From F23-D06 sp045600525 (GTDB lineage Bacteria; Bacteroidota; Bacteroidia; Bacteroidales; WCHB1-69): a DNA stretch of 19,028 nt. Below the pieces are notes generated by a model, which saw only the letters and a program-made list of their open reading frames with translations, was not told where the DNA came from and did not search any database. The position numbers were made by a program, and so were the translations under genes. Below are positions 7,823 through 15,561 of this stretch, piece after piece. Location of the stretch: NCBI GenBank assembly GCA_045600525.1, contig JAZRYC010000083.1, forward strand, positions 1 to 19,028, read 5' to 3'. The stretch's first letter is position 1, and every line of letters starts with the position of its first letter.

Positions 7823-10741
7823 ATGAAAAAAGCCCTGTTCACCTTAGTCTTGACAACTGTCATTGCGCTTTGCTATGCGCAATCCGAATATGTAAATCCC
7901 TTTGTCGGTACGGCCGAACACGGGCATACCTTTCCGGGTGCCATCGTACCCTTCGGCGGTGTGCAACTCAGTCCAGATACGCGACTGGACGGCTGGGACG
8001 GCTGTTCTGGTTACCACTTCACGGACAATCGCATCTATGGATTTTCTCATACGCACCTTAGCGGCACAGGATGTTCCGACTATGGCGACATCCTTGTCAC
8101 TCCGTTCGTAGGCATCCCTTCGCTCAACAACGAACAGTACGCTTGTTCCTTTTCCCACAACAACGAGAACGCCACTGCCGGCTACTATTCCGTGAAATTA
8201 GACAACGGCATCTTTGTGGAACTCACCGCCGGCGAGCGCGTGGGTGTGCATCGCTACACCTTCCCGAAAAACAGCACCAAAGGCGTCATCATTGATCTTA
8301 CGCACCGCGACAAGACGTTGGCATCCGAACTTTCCGTGCAGGGCAATGAGCTGGTCGGTTACCGCCGCTCCGAGGCTTGGAACCCTGACCAATACTGTGC
8401 GTTCTCCTTGCTCGCCTCCGCCCCGATTGCCAAAGTGGAACTCTACCAAAACGGTAAACTCGTGCAAGGCAACAAGATTGACGGCACCGACTGTAAAGCC
8501 ATCGTCTATTTCGGCGACAAGGTCAAAAGCGTAACCCTCAAAGTGGCCATCTCCGCCGTGGATATCAAAGGCGCGCAGAACAACCAACAAGAAATCGCAG
8601 GCTTCGATTTCGACAAGGTCAAAGGCAACGCCACAGCCGTCTGGAACAAGGAGCTCAGCAAAATAAAAGTTGAAACGTCAAACAAAGAAGACCTCAAAGT
8701 CTTCTACACCGCCCTCTACCACTGCTTCACTTCTCCGTATCTCTACAGTGACCGTGACGGACGCTATCGCGGGCAAGACGGCAAAATCCACCAAACCGAC
8801 GGCAAGCACAACGTTTATACCGTATTCTCTTTGTGGGACACCTACCGCGCCCTGCATCCGCTCTTGAACATCATCGACCGCAAACGTACGGAAGATTTCC
8901 TCTACACCTTTATGCTGCACTACAAACAAGGCACGATGCTGCCCGTATGGGAGCTCTCCGCGCACGAAACCTGGTGTATGATCGGCTACCATTCCGTGCC
9001 CGTCATCCTCGACGCCTACATCAAAGGCATCTATCCGTACGATGAAAACGAGATGTTGGAGGCAATGGTGCACAGTGCCACCCTCAACAAACTGGGCCGC
9101 CCCGAATACGCACAATACGGCTATGTACCTGGAGATGCCGATAATGAGTCCGTCTCCAAAACGCTGGAATATGCCTACGATGACTGGTGTATAGCCACAT
9201 TTGCCAAACTCATCGGCAATGAAAAAGTGGCGGAGGAGTTTTATAAACGGGCTCAGTCGTATAAAAATCTTCTTGATCCCAACGGCTTCATGCATGGCAA
9301 GGTCAATGGCGGCTTTGTCACACCATTTAACCCTACGGAGGTCAACAACTTTTACACTGAAGCTAACAGCTGGCAGTACTCCACGTATGTACCCCATGCC
9401 GTGAATGACTATATATACCTCATGGGTGGTGATGTGTCTACTGAGCATTTCCTGGATTCTCTGTTTAATAGCACTGCCGCGCTTAGCGGTAGGGATCAGT
9501 CGGATATCACTGGATTGATTGGGCAATACGCCCATGGCAATGAACCGAGCCACCATGCCCTATATCTTTATAACTATGTGGGAAAGCCAGAAAAGGCGGC
9601 TGTGCTTGCACAACGTATCATGTCGGAATTTTACACCAGTAAGCCTGACGGTCTTTGCGGTAATGAAGACTGTGGTCAAATGTCTGCGTGGTACGTGCTC
9701 AGCGCCTTGGGCTTCTATCCCGTATGCCCGGGAGACAACAGATATATCGTTGGACATCCGATGTTTGAAAAATCTTCCATTGATTTGGAAAATGGTAAAA
9801 AAATAACCATTCTTCGCGATCAGGACAAACCTTTTGTACAATCTCTTTTCTGTGATGGACAGGATCGTCCGCAATCCTACCTTACGTACGAGCTAATCAA
9901 AGATGGGGCTGAAATTAGTTTCCACATGGGAGAAACACCCGGTAATACTTGGGGAAAAGGTTATCAGAATACGCCCAAATCCATGGTGAAGGCTACGCTG
10001 ACCACGGTACCTTATCTTTCTACCGATAAAAAAAGATTCAATGACTCTCTCACCATTATTCCTAGAGTTTTTGAACGAAACATTCCAAATGCACATCCTA
10101 CGGCGGCTTTGACGGATGTTTATTATACGCTTGATGGTAGTACTCCTGATTCGACGCAGGGCATTCGTTATACACATCCTATTAAGATTGATTCCAACAC
10201 TGTTTTTAAGGCCATTGCCTATAATGCTGTGTCTGGAGGTAGCCCTGTTGTGGAAGCCGAGTATGTAAAGTTCAATAAGGACAAGAAACTGTCCTACGTC
10301 ACCAAACCCAATCCACAATACTATGCCGGCGGTGACGACGGGCTGATCGACGGGCTTTATGGCAAGGCCAACTGGCGTGTGGGCAACTGGCAGGGCTTCG
10401 CTGGAGATTTTGAGGCTGACATTGATTTACAAGAAATTAAGGCTGTCAGCAGCGTCTCCATCAGCTGTTTGGAAGACGTGCGCGCTTGGATTTTCTTCCC
10501 CAAGGGTATTGAGATCCTCATTTCCGATGATGGTGTCAACTACCGTCCGTTTGGCAAAGTCGGCGGCATCGGCTCTGAGAAGTCCGAAGAATCAAAGTTG
10601 CATACTTTCGCCGTGCAGGGCAACGGCACTGGCCGCTATCTCAAAGTGAAGGTCGCCAACTATGGCGCTATGCCCGAATGGCATGTCAGCGCCGGACAAC
10701 AGGCATGGCTGTTTATGGATGAAGTTATAATTGTTCCTTAA
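7823..10741 (+). CDS. Secreted GH92 alpha-mannosidase with CHB_HEX_C and F5/8-type C-terminal domains
   Basis: GH92 enzymes are calcium-dependent exo-alpha-mannosidases acting on N-glycans and yeast mannan. The 972-residue product has a signal peptide (MKKALFTLVL to CYAQ), then the family N-terminal pattern (YVNPFVGT, HGHTFPGA, GWDGCSGYHF, SHTHLSGTG). The (alpha/alpha)6 barrel has TEANSWQY (Glu513, position expected for the general acid), YAHGNEPSHH (about 570-579) and GNEDCGQMSAW (about 613-623, expected to hold the base). A chitobiase-like module with YYTLDGSTPDS lies at about 755-815, and a discoidin-like F5/8 module at about 830-972. The GWDGCSGY tryptophan is typical of alpha-1,2-specific members as I recall, so alpha-1,2-mannosidase is likely but untested. 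GC content changes sharply inside the gene. Its stop overlaps the convergent receptor stop by four bases (TTAA). Confidence 0.94.
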   Translation: MKKALFTLVLTTVIALCYAQSEYVNPFVGTAEHGHTFPGAIVPFGGVQLSPDTRLDGWDGCSGYHFTDNRIYGFSHTHLSGTGCSDYGDILVTPFVGIPSLNNEQYACSFSHNNENATAGYYSVKLDNGIFVELTAGERVGVHRYTFPKNSTKGVIIDLTHRDKTLASELSVQGNELVGYRRSEAWNPDQYCAFSLLASAPIAKVELYQNGKLVQGNKIDGTDCKAIVYFGDKVKSVTLKVAISAVDIKGAQNNQQEIAGFDFDKVKGNATAVWNKELSKIKVETSNKEDLKVFYTALYHCFTSPYLYSDRDGRYRGQDGKIHQTDGKHNVYTVFSLWDTYRALHPLLNIIDRKRTEDFLYTFMLHYKQGTMLPVWELSAHETWCMIGYHSVPVILDAYIKGIYPYDENEMLEAMVHSATLNKLGRPEYAQYGYVPGDADNESVSKTLEYAYDDWCIATFAKLIGNEKVAEEFYKRAQSYKNLLDPNGFMHGKVNGGFVTPFNPTEVNNFYTEANSWQYSTYVPHAVNDYIYLMGGDVSTEHFLDSLFNSTAALSGRDQSDITGLIGQYAHGNEPSHHALYLYNYVGKPEKAAVLAQRIMSEFYTSKPDGLCGNEDCGQMSAWYVLSALGFYPVCPGDNRYIVGHPMFEKSSIDLENGKKITILRDQDKPFVQSLFCDGQDRPQSYLTYELIKDGAEISFHMGETPGNTWGKGYQNTPKSMVKATLTTVPYLSTDKKRFNDSLTIIPRVFERNIPNAHPTAALTDVYYTLDGSTPDSTQGIRYTHPIKIDSNTVFKAIAYNAVSGGSPVVEAEYVKFNKDKKLSYVTKPNPQYYAGGDDGLIDGLYGKANWRVGNWQGFAGDFEADIDLQEIKAVSSVSISCLEDVRAWIFFPKGIEILISDDGVNYRPFGKVGGIGSEKSEESKLHTFAVQGNGTGRYLKVKVANYGAMPEWHVSAGQQAWLFMDEVIIVP

Positions 10742-13062
10742 AATTTCAATCGCACGCCTCCCAGAAAGTTGATGCCGGCCTGCGGATAGTAGCCTGCGTC
10801 GGCATAGCGGATGCTGTCGTAATAATAGCTGTAAATCCAGGCATTGCTCTCATATAGTGCGTTGAACAGGTTGTTGACCTGGAAGAAGAGTCCCAACTCC
10901 TTGGCGAATTTCTTGAATTCGAACGTGTAGCTAATTCGCAAGTGGGTATAGGAATACGGTTTCAGGCAACGGTCATCATTGCCGGAATTGTCCAAATACT
11001 GCTTGCTTACGAACTTCGTGGTAAGCGATATGTCAAAGTTCTTGAGCGGCGTGAATGTGAAATCGTTGGCCAACACAACTGCTGGAGAGAAGGCAATCGG
11101 CGTGTTGCCCAGCTGTTCCTCAACCTGCCCGCCGTTGTCCCAGTCATCCACATAGTTCACATAATCGAGGATTCGGTTGTGGCTAAGGCAACCGTTAATA
11201 TGCCAGGTGAAGAAGCGCACGGGCTGGTAGGCTGCCGCAACTTCGATGCCGATGCGGTAACTCTTATCGACATTCGCCATAATGGCGGCCCCCACATCAT
11301 TGATTTCTCCTGTAAGCACTAATTGGTCTCGATAAAACATACCGTAAAACGTAGCATTGAAATGGAACTTCTTGTTGTACATCATATAACTGAACTCCAA
11401 ATCATGCACTGTCTCCGGAACGGGTTTTTTAGCGGCAGGCGCCTCAATGATATCGGAGCGCGTGGGCTCTCGATTAGCGGTAGAGTACGAAAGATCGAAA
11501 CTGTGTCTCAGTTTTTGTTTTTTATCCAAAAGATAATGCAGAGCTATTTTGGGATTCACAAAATTCCACAAATAACTTTGCGTCACATCCGTCCTATTGT
11601 CATCCGTGCCTCCAATTTCATAATCCATCATTCGATACTGGCATTCGCCCCGAACAGAAAAACCTTTGTAAGCGTATCTCAAAGTGGCGAACATCTTGGT
11701 CTGCAGTTTGTCGCCTTGTCCGACATACCACTGGTAATCTACCGGAAAATCCTGCACATAACCGGGTTGCGACCACATGACATTGCCATAATGATGGCCG
11801 TTGTAGTTATCCACATCCACGCCGGCAACCCAGGCCAACCCGTGCATGAAATCATCTTTGAAACGGATGCTTCCCTCGTATTGGGTATGCAAACCATAAT
11901 AGTAATTATCCAAATATTTTTGCGTGATGAAATCAGCCGTAGAGATTGCACTGTCAGCTGGAAAAAGTCCATAACCGAGGGGATTCTTATCGTCTTTATA
12001 CTCTTGGTAATATCCGATTCCTCGTGTCAGGTGGGCCACCGCATTGAGTTGGTGTCGTTTGGAAAAATCTCGATTATACCATTTCTTCTCATACTCCAGC
12101 TGATAATGCGTTTGAGTGTAATTGTCCTTTTCATCGGCATAATAGCGGCGCTCGCCGTTGTCGGTGAAATATTCGCCGCAACTGTTGTACGTACGGTTTG
12201 TGGCCAGCGAATCGTACGGAACACCATTCCAAGCCAAGCCTGTATGTTCTGTTCCATAAAGAAGATTAAATCTCAGCGTTCCATAATCCTTGGTAGGCAA
12301 TTTTTCGCTCAAAAAACGATATTGAGCCGTAAAAAAGACGGAATTGAGTCGTGCGGATGAACGGTCGATGAATCCGTCGCTGCGGATGTCGGAGAAAGAT
12401 GCCAAAGCGGAGAAACGTTTGCCAATCAGGCCGGTACCGGCGCTGACGGTATTGTGGAAAGTATTGAAAGAGCCGTATGCGCTGTTGACCTCAGCGAATG
12501 GTTTTTGCGGAATCTCACGGGTTTTGAAATCCACACGGGCGCCATACGAAATGGAACCCGGCGTAGTGTTGGCGCCGCTCTGCACCATCACCTCCTCGAT
12601 ATAGGAAGCCATATCGGGCAAGTTCACCAGCCAGGAGCCCTGTGATTCGGCATCATTGATAGTCACCCCGTTCAATGTAGTATTGATACGGGTTTGGTCA
12701 ATGCCACGGATACGCATATAAGTGTAACCGAGGCCCGTGCCGGCATCGGAGGTAGTGACCATCGACGGCATCAGTTCCAGCAAATTGTTGACGCTGCCGT
12801 TGCCTTGCTGCTTTTGAATCTGCTGCAGCGACATCGTGGTAGCATTGCCGGCAGTTTGAACGGTAGGCGGCACAAAGTGTATCATAACGCCTTGCAGTTC
12901 GCCGTGTTGCACTGTGTCCATTTGTCCGTGCGAAGTCAGACAACAAAAGATTATCGAAATGCAAAGCAAAGCACCTTGAATCCTTGAAGGCTTATCGGAC
13001 GCAATGAATTGCGTTCCTACATCCTTGAAACTTGAAACTTGAAACTTGAAACCAAATAACAT
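10738..13062 (-). CDS. TonB-dependent outer-membrane receptor, probable thiamin transporter (TPP-riboswitch controlled)
   Basis: The 774-residue product has a hydrophobic export segment (ALLCISIIFCCL, about residues 31-42), a TonB-box-like stretch (ELQGVMI), a plug domain (LLELMPSMVTTSDAGTG, RIRGIDQTRINTTLNGV, IEEVMVQSGANTTPG) and a long beta-barrel ending in phenylalanine (GGVRLKF), the outer-membrane assembly signal. There is no N-terminal CarboxypepD_reg domain and no SusD partner, so it is not a SusC. A TPP riboswitch lies 60 bases upstream, which assigns it to uptake of thiamin or a precursor, as for thiamin-regulated receptors known in Bacteroides. Inner-membrane PnuT and thiamin pyrophosphokinase genes, often adjacent, are absent here. 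The only ATG before the export segment is 13062, and residues 5-30 are encoded by repeats (a CTTGAAA array and a REP-like palindrome), so the true start is uncertain. Confidence 0.88.
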   Translation of the reverse strand: MLFGFKFQVSSFKDVGTQFIASDKPSRIQGALLCISIIFCCLTSHGQMDTVQHGELQGVMIHFVPPTVQTAGNATTMSLQQIQKQQGNGSVNNLLELMPSMVTTSDAGTGLGYTYMRIRGIDQTRINTTLNGVTINDAESQGSWLVNLPDMASYIEEVMVQSGANTTPGSISYGARVDFKTREIPQKPFAEVNSAYGSFNTFHNTVSAGTGLIGKRFSALASFSDIRSDGFIDRSSARLNSVFFTAQYRFLSEKLPTKDYGTLRFNLLYGTEHTGLAWNGVPYDSLATNRTYNSCGEYFTDNGERRYYADEKDNYTQTHYQLEYEKKWYNRDFSKRHQLNAVAHLTRGIGYYQEYKDDKNPLGYGLFPADSAISTADFITQKYLDNYYYGLHTQYEGSIRFKDDFMHGLAWVAGVDVDNYNGHHYGNVMWSQPGYVQDFPVDYQWYVGQGDKLQTKMFATLRYAYKGFSVRGECQYRMMDYEIGGTDDNRTDVTQSYLWNFVNPKIALHYLLDKKQKLRHSFDLSYSTANREPTRSDIIEAPAAKKPVPETVHDLEFSYMMYNKKFHFNATFYGMFYRDQLVLTGEINDVGAAIMANVDKSYRIGIEVAAAYQPVRFFTWHINGCLSHNRILDYVNYVDDWDNGGQVEEQLGNTPIAFSPAVVLANDFTFTPLKNFDISLTTKFVSKQYLDNSGNDDRCLKPYSYTHLRISYTFEFKKFAKELGLFFQVNNLFNALYESNAWIYSYYYDSIRYADAGYYPQAGINFLGGVRLKF
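12974..13020 (-). repeat. REP-like palindrome with GTAG flank
   Basis: ACGCAAT (12999-13005) and ATTGCGT (13008-13014) form a perfect 7-bp palindrome, extended to 9 pairs by a wobble and a C-G. On the minus strand it is preceded by GTAG (13020-13017). A GTAG or GGAG tetranucleotide beside a short palindrome is the known mark of REP elements moved by RAYT (TnpA-REP) transposases. Two CCTTGAA units (12974-12980 and 12982-12988) lie beyond it, mirroring the array on the other side. It sits inside the reading frame of the TonB receptor. No transposase is in the window. Confidence 0.6.
13024..13051. repeat. Four perfect tandem copies of the heptamer CTTGAAA
   Basis: Units occupy 13024-13030, 13031-13037, 13038-13044 and 13045-13051. 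Seven is not a multiple of three, so gain or loss of a unit would shift the frame between the receptor ATG at 13062 and the rest of its gene. The minus-strand translation reads FKFQVSSFK, a low-complexity peptide. Confidence 0.93.
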
Positions 13063-13122
13063 ACTCTAACAGTTTTATTAAGTCAATAAAATACTGAAAG
13101 AGGGAATTTGAAAAAAGAAGCT

Positions 13123-13200
13123 GTTTTCTCCCTACGGCGGCATTATCCGCATCAGGTTCAACGGGTCTGATCTCAGCCATAAAGGCACCCCTTTCAAAAC
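13123..13200 (-). promoter_or_regulatory. TPP (THI-element) riboswitch
   Basis: Read on the minus strand, the conserved pieces appear in order and spacing: GGGGTGCC, GGCTGAGAT, ACCCGTTGAACCTGAT, GGATAATGCC, then GTAGGGA. The CTGAGA pyrimidine-sensor motif and the pyrophosphate-sensing arm are both intact. A possible P1 closes GTTTT against AAAAC. It lies 60 bases before the TonB receptor ATG. No terminator with a T-run is obvious between aptamer and ATG. AACAG at the aptamer edge could pair with CTGTT just before the start, so translational control is possible. Thiamin pyrophosphate should repress the receptor. Confidence 0.97.
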
Positions 13201-13232
13201 GGCGGCAAAGATACAAAAATATCCATGCCGCC
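13201..13232 (-). terminator. Inverted repeat GGCGGCA/TGCCGCC, possible terminator of the Rsb operon
   Basis: Perfect 7-base arms at 13201-13207 and 13226-13232 enclose 18 bases containing the receptor -7 boxes. On the minus strand the 3' arm is followed by GTTTTG, so the transcript from the phosphatase gene, which ends 27 bases upstream of the repeat, could stop here. The loop is long for a terminator; an operator role is an alternative. Confidence 0.4.
13206..13221 (-). promoter_or_regulatory. Two abutting -7 promoter boxes upstream of the riboswitch
   Basis: The minus strand reads TATTTTTG (13221-13214) directly followed by TATCTTTG (13213-13206); both match TAnnTTTG. Either would start transcription at or just before the first riboswitch base. 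A -33 TTTG at normal spacing was not found. Confidence 0.5.
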
Positions 13233-13258
13233 GAAGATTTCTAAAAAAGTCAATAGGA

Positions 13259-15139
13259 TTATTTGAAATCTATTATCATGATGGTAATATCATCATTTTG
13301 TTCTGCGCCTTGCGCATGTTCTTCAATAGAGTTCAACAGGCTGGTTCCGACGTTGTTTGCCGAGTAACTTTCGAGGTCTTTTCCTTGTGCCCATGCGAGG
13401 AGTCGATCTTCTCCGTACAAAACTTTATCCACATTCTCAGCCTCTGTTACTCCATCTGTATATAGAACGATGCGAGAACCTTTTTCCAATGTAACACATT
13501 CTTCCACGTATGGAAAATCCGGCATCAGGCCGATTGTTAGATTCGGTTTGGTCTCCAGAAAGTAGGGGGCTACTGTTTTCGCATTTTTAGGAGGTATAAT
13601 CACCATCGGATTATGACCCGCGTTGCAGTATTGTATTTCACCCGTGTTCGTATCCAGACAGCCGGCAAAAAAAGTAACAAACATACTGGATTCATTTGCT
13701 TCCGAAAGGCTTTTGTTTATTTTGGCAACCACTTCATGAATAGGGATGTTCATCTTCGCAATAAATCGGAAGGCAGCTTTGGTAATGGCCATTACTAAGG
13801 CTGCAGGTACTCCTTTGCCCGACACATCGCCTATGGCAAAATAGAGTTTATCTTCCATGAAGAAGAAGTCATACAGATCCCCACCCACTTCTTTTGCAGG
13901 CTTTACACTCGCATAGATACTTTCTGGAAACTCATGCGGAACCATCCCCAGTTGGATTTTCCTGGCAATGTTAAGTTCGCTTTCCATACGTTCGTTGGCA
14001 GCCGTCGTCGTTTTCAATTCCTCAATATAGGAATTGATGGATTTTTGCATAAAATCCATAGAATCCCGTAGTTTGCCGAGTTCGTCCTGTGTTTTGATCT
14101 CGGGCAATTGGGTGGAAAGGTTGCCATGGGCCATGGAAATGGCTGAATCGGTTAATTGGGAGACCGGTTTTAGCAGCTTTCGTATGGTTACCATACACAA
14201 TAAACACAATATAACCAAAGCGAGAATAGATACCAGTAGGAAAATGTTGTTTGTTCGAATAGTATGGGCAAAGACATCTTTGTAAGGACAAACCACTGCA
14301 ACGGACCAGCCGTTATTTACAGGACCGTACACGGCGAACACTTGGTCTTTGGATTCTTGGAATTTCATCGTGCCGGTTTCCCCCATACGCATGGCTTTTG
14401 CCAAAGGAGCATACAATGTGTCATTAAATGTATGGTCTTGCGTCTTCAGTGTCTGTCTTCCATCGGAAAGAATATTGCCCTCTCTGTCTATCAATACGGT
14501 GTAAGAATTGTCGTATGGCTTGGTGTGGGCAATCATCGTGGTTAGTTCATGGAGCGAAATGTCCGCTGTGGCGATGCCGTAAATATGTCCTGTGCTATCT
14601 TTGATGGGTATGCTGTAGGTGGACATCAGCCATTCGCCGCCGCCCTCGTCAAAATAGGGCTTGCACCATTTTGGCTTTCCTTGTTGCATAGGTATTTTAT
14701 ACCAATCCATCTCATAATAATTGTAATTATTATTGCCAAGTTCTTTGGAAAATATATTATCATGAGCATCAGAATAGGAGTAGGGGGATAGATATTTTTG
14801 TCCTGTAATGGAAGAATCCAACGCTATAGCGCACCCAATCACATCAGGTATGCATTCCACGCATTGCTGGGTGATATGATAAAGTTCAATGGTGTCATGC
14901 AGATTTTCCAATGCCATCCATTGCGTGTTGATGGTTGCGGTCTCCACCTTTCCCAGAGTGTTGTCAATGTGCAACGTTGTTGCCTCAAGAATGCTTTTCG
15001 TGCTTCGAAAAGCATCTTCCTCAATGGTTTTAAAGGTCGTTCGGGCAATAATGCTGATGGCAATAATGTAAAGAATGGAGGCTAACAATAAAATTCGCCC
15101 TGTAAGGCGAGCCGAAAAAGATTTGGCTGTTCGTCTCAT
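13259..15139 (-). CDS. RsbU/SpoIIE-type PP2C phosphatase with extracytoplasmic Cache sensor and HAMP domain
   Basis: The 626-residue membrane protein should dephosphorylate the STAS antagonist encoded two genes upstream when its outer sensor is triggered. Order: TM1 (about 15-33), a roughly 260-residue periplasmic region with Cache-like pattern (DWYKIPMQQGKPKW, GEWLMSTYSIPI, GIATADISL), TM2 (about 298-320), HAMP and coiled coil (PVSQLTDSAISMAHGNLS, ESELNIARKIQLGMVP), and a PP2C domain with metal-binding acidic residues in GGDLYDFF, GDVSGKG and DDITIMI near the C-terminus. An earlier in-frame ATG at 15175 exists, but ATG 15139 forms an ATGA overlap with the kinase stop and has GGAG eight bases upstream, a rare good Shine-Dalgarno here. 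The catalytic domain appears intact; the sensed ligand is unknown. Confidence 0.92.
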   Translation of the reverse strand: MRRTAKSFSARLTGRILLLASILYIIAISIIARTTFKTIEEDAFRSTKSILEATTLHIDNTLGKVETATINTQWMALENLHDTIELYHITQQCVECIPDVIGCAIALDSSITGQKYLSPYSYSDAHDNIFSKELGNNNYNYYEMDWYKIPMQQGKPKWCKPYFDEGGGEWLMSTYSIPIKDSTGHIYGIATADISLHELTTMIAHTKPYDNSYTVLIDREGNILSDGRQTLKTQDHTFNDTLYAPLAKAMRMGETGTMKFQESKDQVFAVYGPVNNGWSVAVVCPYKDVFAHTIRTNNIFLLVSILALVILCLLCMVTIRKLLKPVSQLTDSAISMAHGNLSTQLPEIKTQDELGKLRDSMDFMQKSINSYIEELKTTTAANERMESELNIARKIQLGMVPHEFPESIYASVKPAKEVGGDLYDFFFMEDKLYFAIGDVSGKGVPAALVMAITKAAFRFIAKMNIPIHEVVAKINKSLSEANESSMFVTFFAGCLDTNTGEIQYCNAGHNPMVIIPPKNAKTVAPYFLETKPNLTIGLMPDFPYVEECVTLEKGSRIVLYTDGVTEAENVDKVLYGEDRLLAWAQGKDLESYSANNVGTSLLNSIEEHAQGAEQNDDITIMIIDFK

Positions 15140-15543
15140 AGAGGCATCTCCTTTTGAAGTGTTAGAATGTTGCAACCATTCTCATAACGATAAGTGACTT
15201 CATCCATTAATTGTTTGCAAAGAAAAATGCCTAATCCTCCGATGGGCCTATCCTCAACGGCAAGAGTAAGGTCAGGGTCTTCCTTTGCCAATGGATTAAA
15301 TGGATGTCCGCCATCGCAAAGAACCACAAACAATCGGTTTGATCCAGGTAGTTTGTCCACTTCAACATCCAAGAATCCATCACCATTTTCGTATGCATAA
15401 TTAACTACATTCTCAACAACCTCCTCAACAGAAAGTCGAAAATTGAAGAGAAAAACATCATCTTGAGGCATTAAGGGTGAAGACATTATATATTCAATGA
15501 TTTCACCACTCCTGCCGGCAATGGGATTAAAGGACTTCTTCAT
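15136..15543 (-). CDS. RsbW/SpoIIAB-like anti-sigma serine kinase (HATPase_c)
   Basis: The 135-residue cytoplasmic protein has the GHKL ATPase features of anti-sigma kinases: an N-box helix SVEEVVENVVNYAYE (about 38-52), the nucleotide motif LCDGGHPFNPL (75-85), and the glycine-rich GGLGIFLCKQLMDEV (102-116). In partner switching such a kinase binds a target, usually a sigma factor, and also phosphorylates a STAS antagonist, freeing the target when the antagonist is dephosphorylated. It lies 18 bases after the STAS gene and overlaps the phosphatase gene by four bases, so the three should be made together. No sigma-factor gene is nearby, so its output partner is unknown. Confidence 0.9.
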   Translation of the reverse strand: MKKSFNPIAGRSGEIIEYIMSSPLMPQDDVFLFNFRLSVEEVVENVVNYAYENGDGFLDVEVDKLPGSNRLFVVLCDGGHPFNPLAKEDPDLTLAVEDRPIGGLGIFLCKQLMDEVTYRYENGCNILTLQKEMPL

Positions 15544-15561
15544 AATGGAGAAAGATCCTAG

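Noticed and set aside
11323..12360. 345-codon plus-strand open frame antisense to the TonB receptor
   Set aside because: It mirrors the receptor's codons; no domain, leader or promoter supports it.
13024..13051. CRISPR array
   Set aside because: The units are 7-base direct tandem repeats without spacers.
10738..13062. Reading the receptor as a SusC-type glycan importer because it lies beside GH92
   Set aside because: There is no SusD gene and no CarboxypepD_reg domain, and the TPP riboswitch points to thiamin.
12992..13216. 74-codon minus-strand frame spanning the riboswitch
   Set aside because: It is a translation of the riboswitch and repeats, not a gene.
13201..13232. Invertible promoter flanked by inverted repeats
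   Set aside because: Only 18 bases separate the arms, far shorter than known invertible segments, and no recombinase is present.
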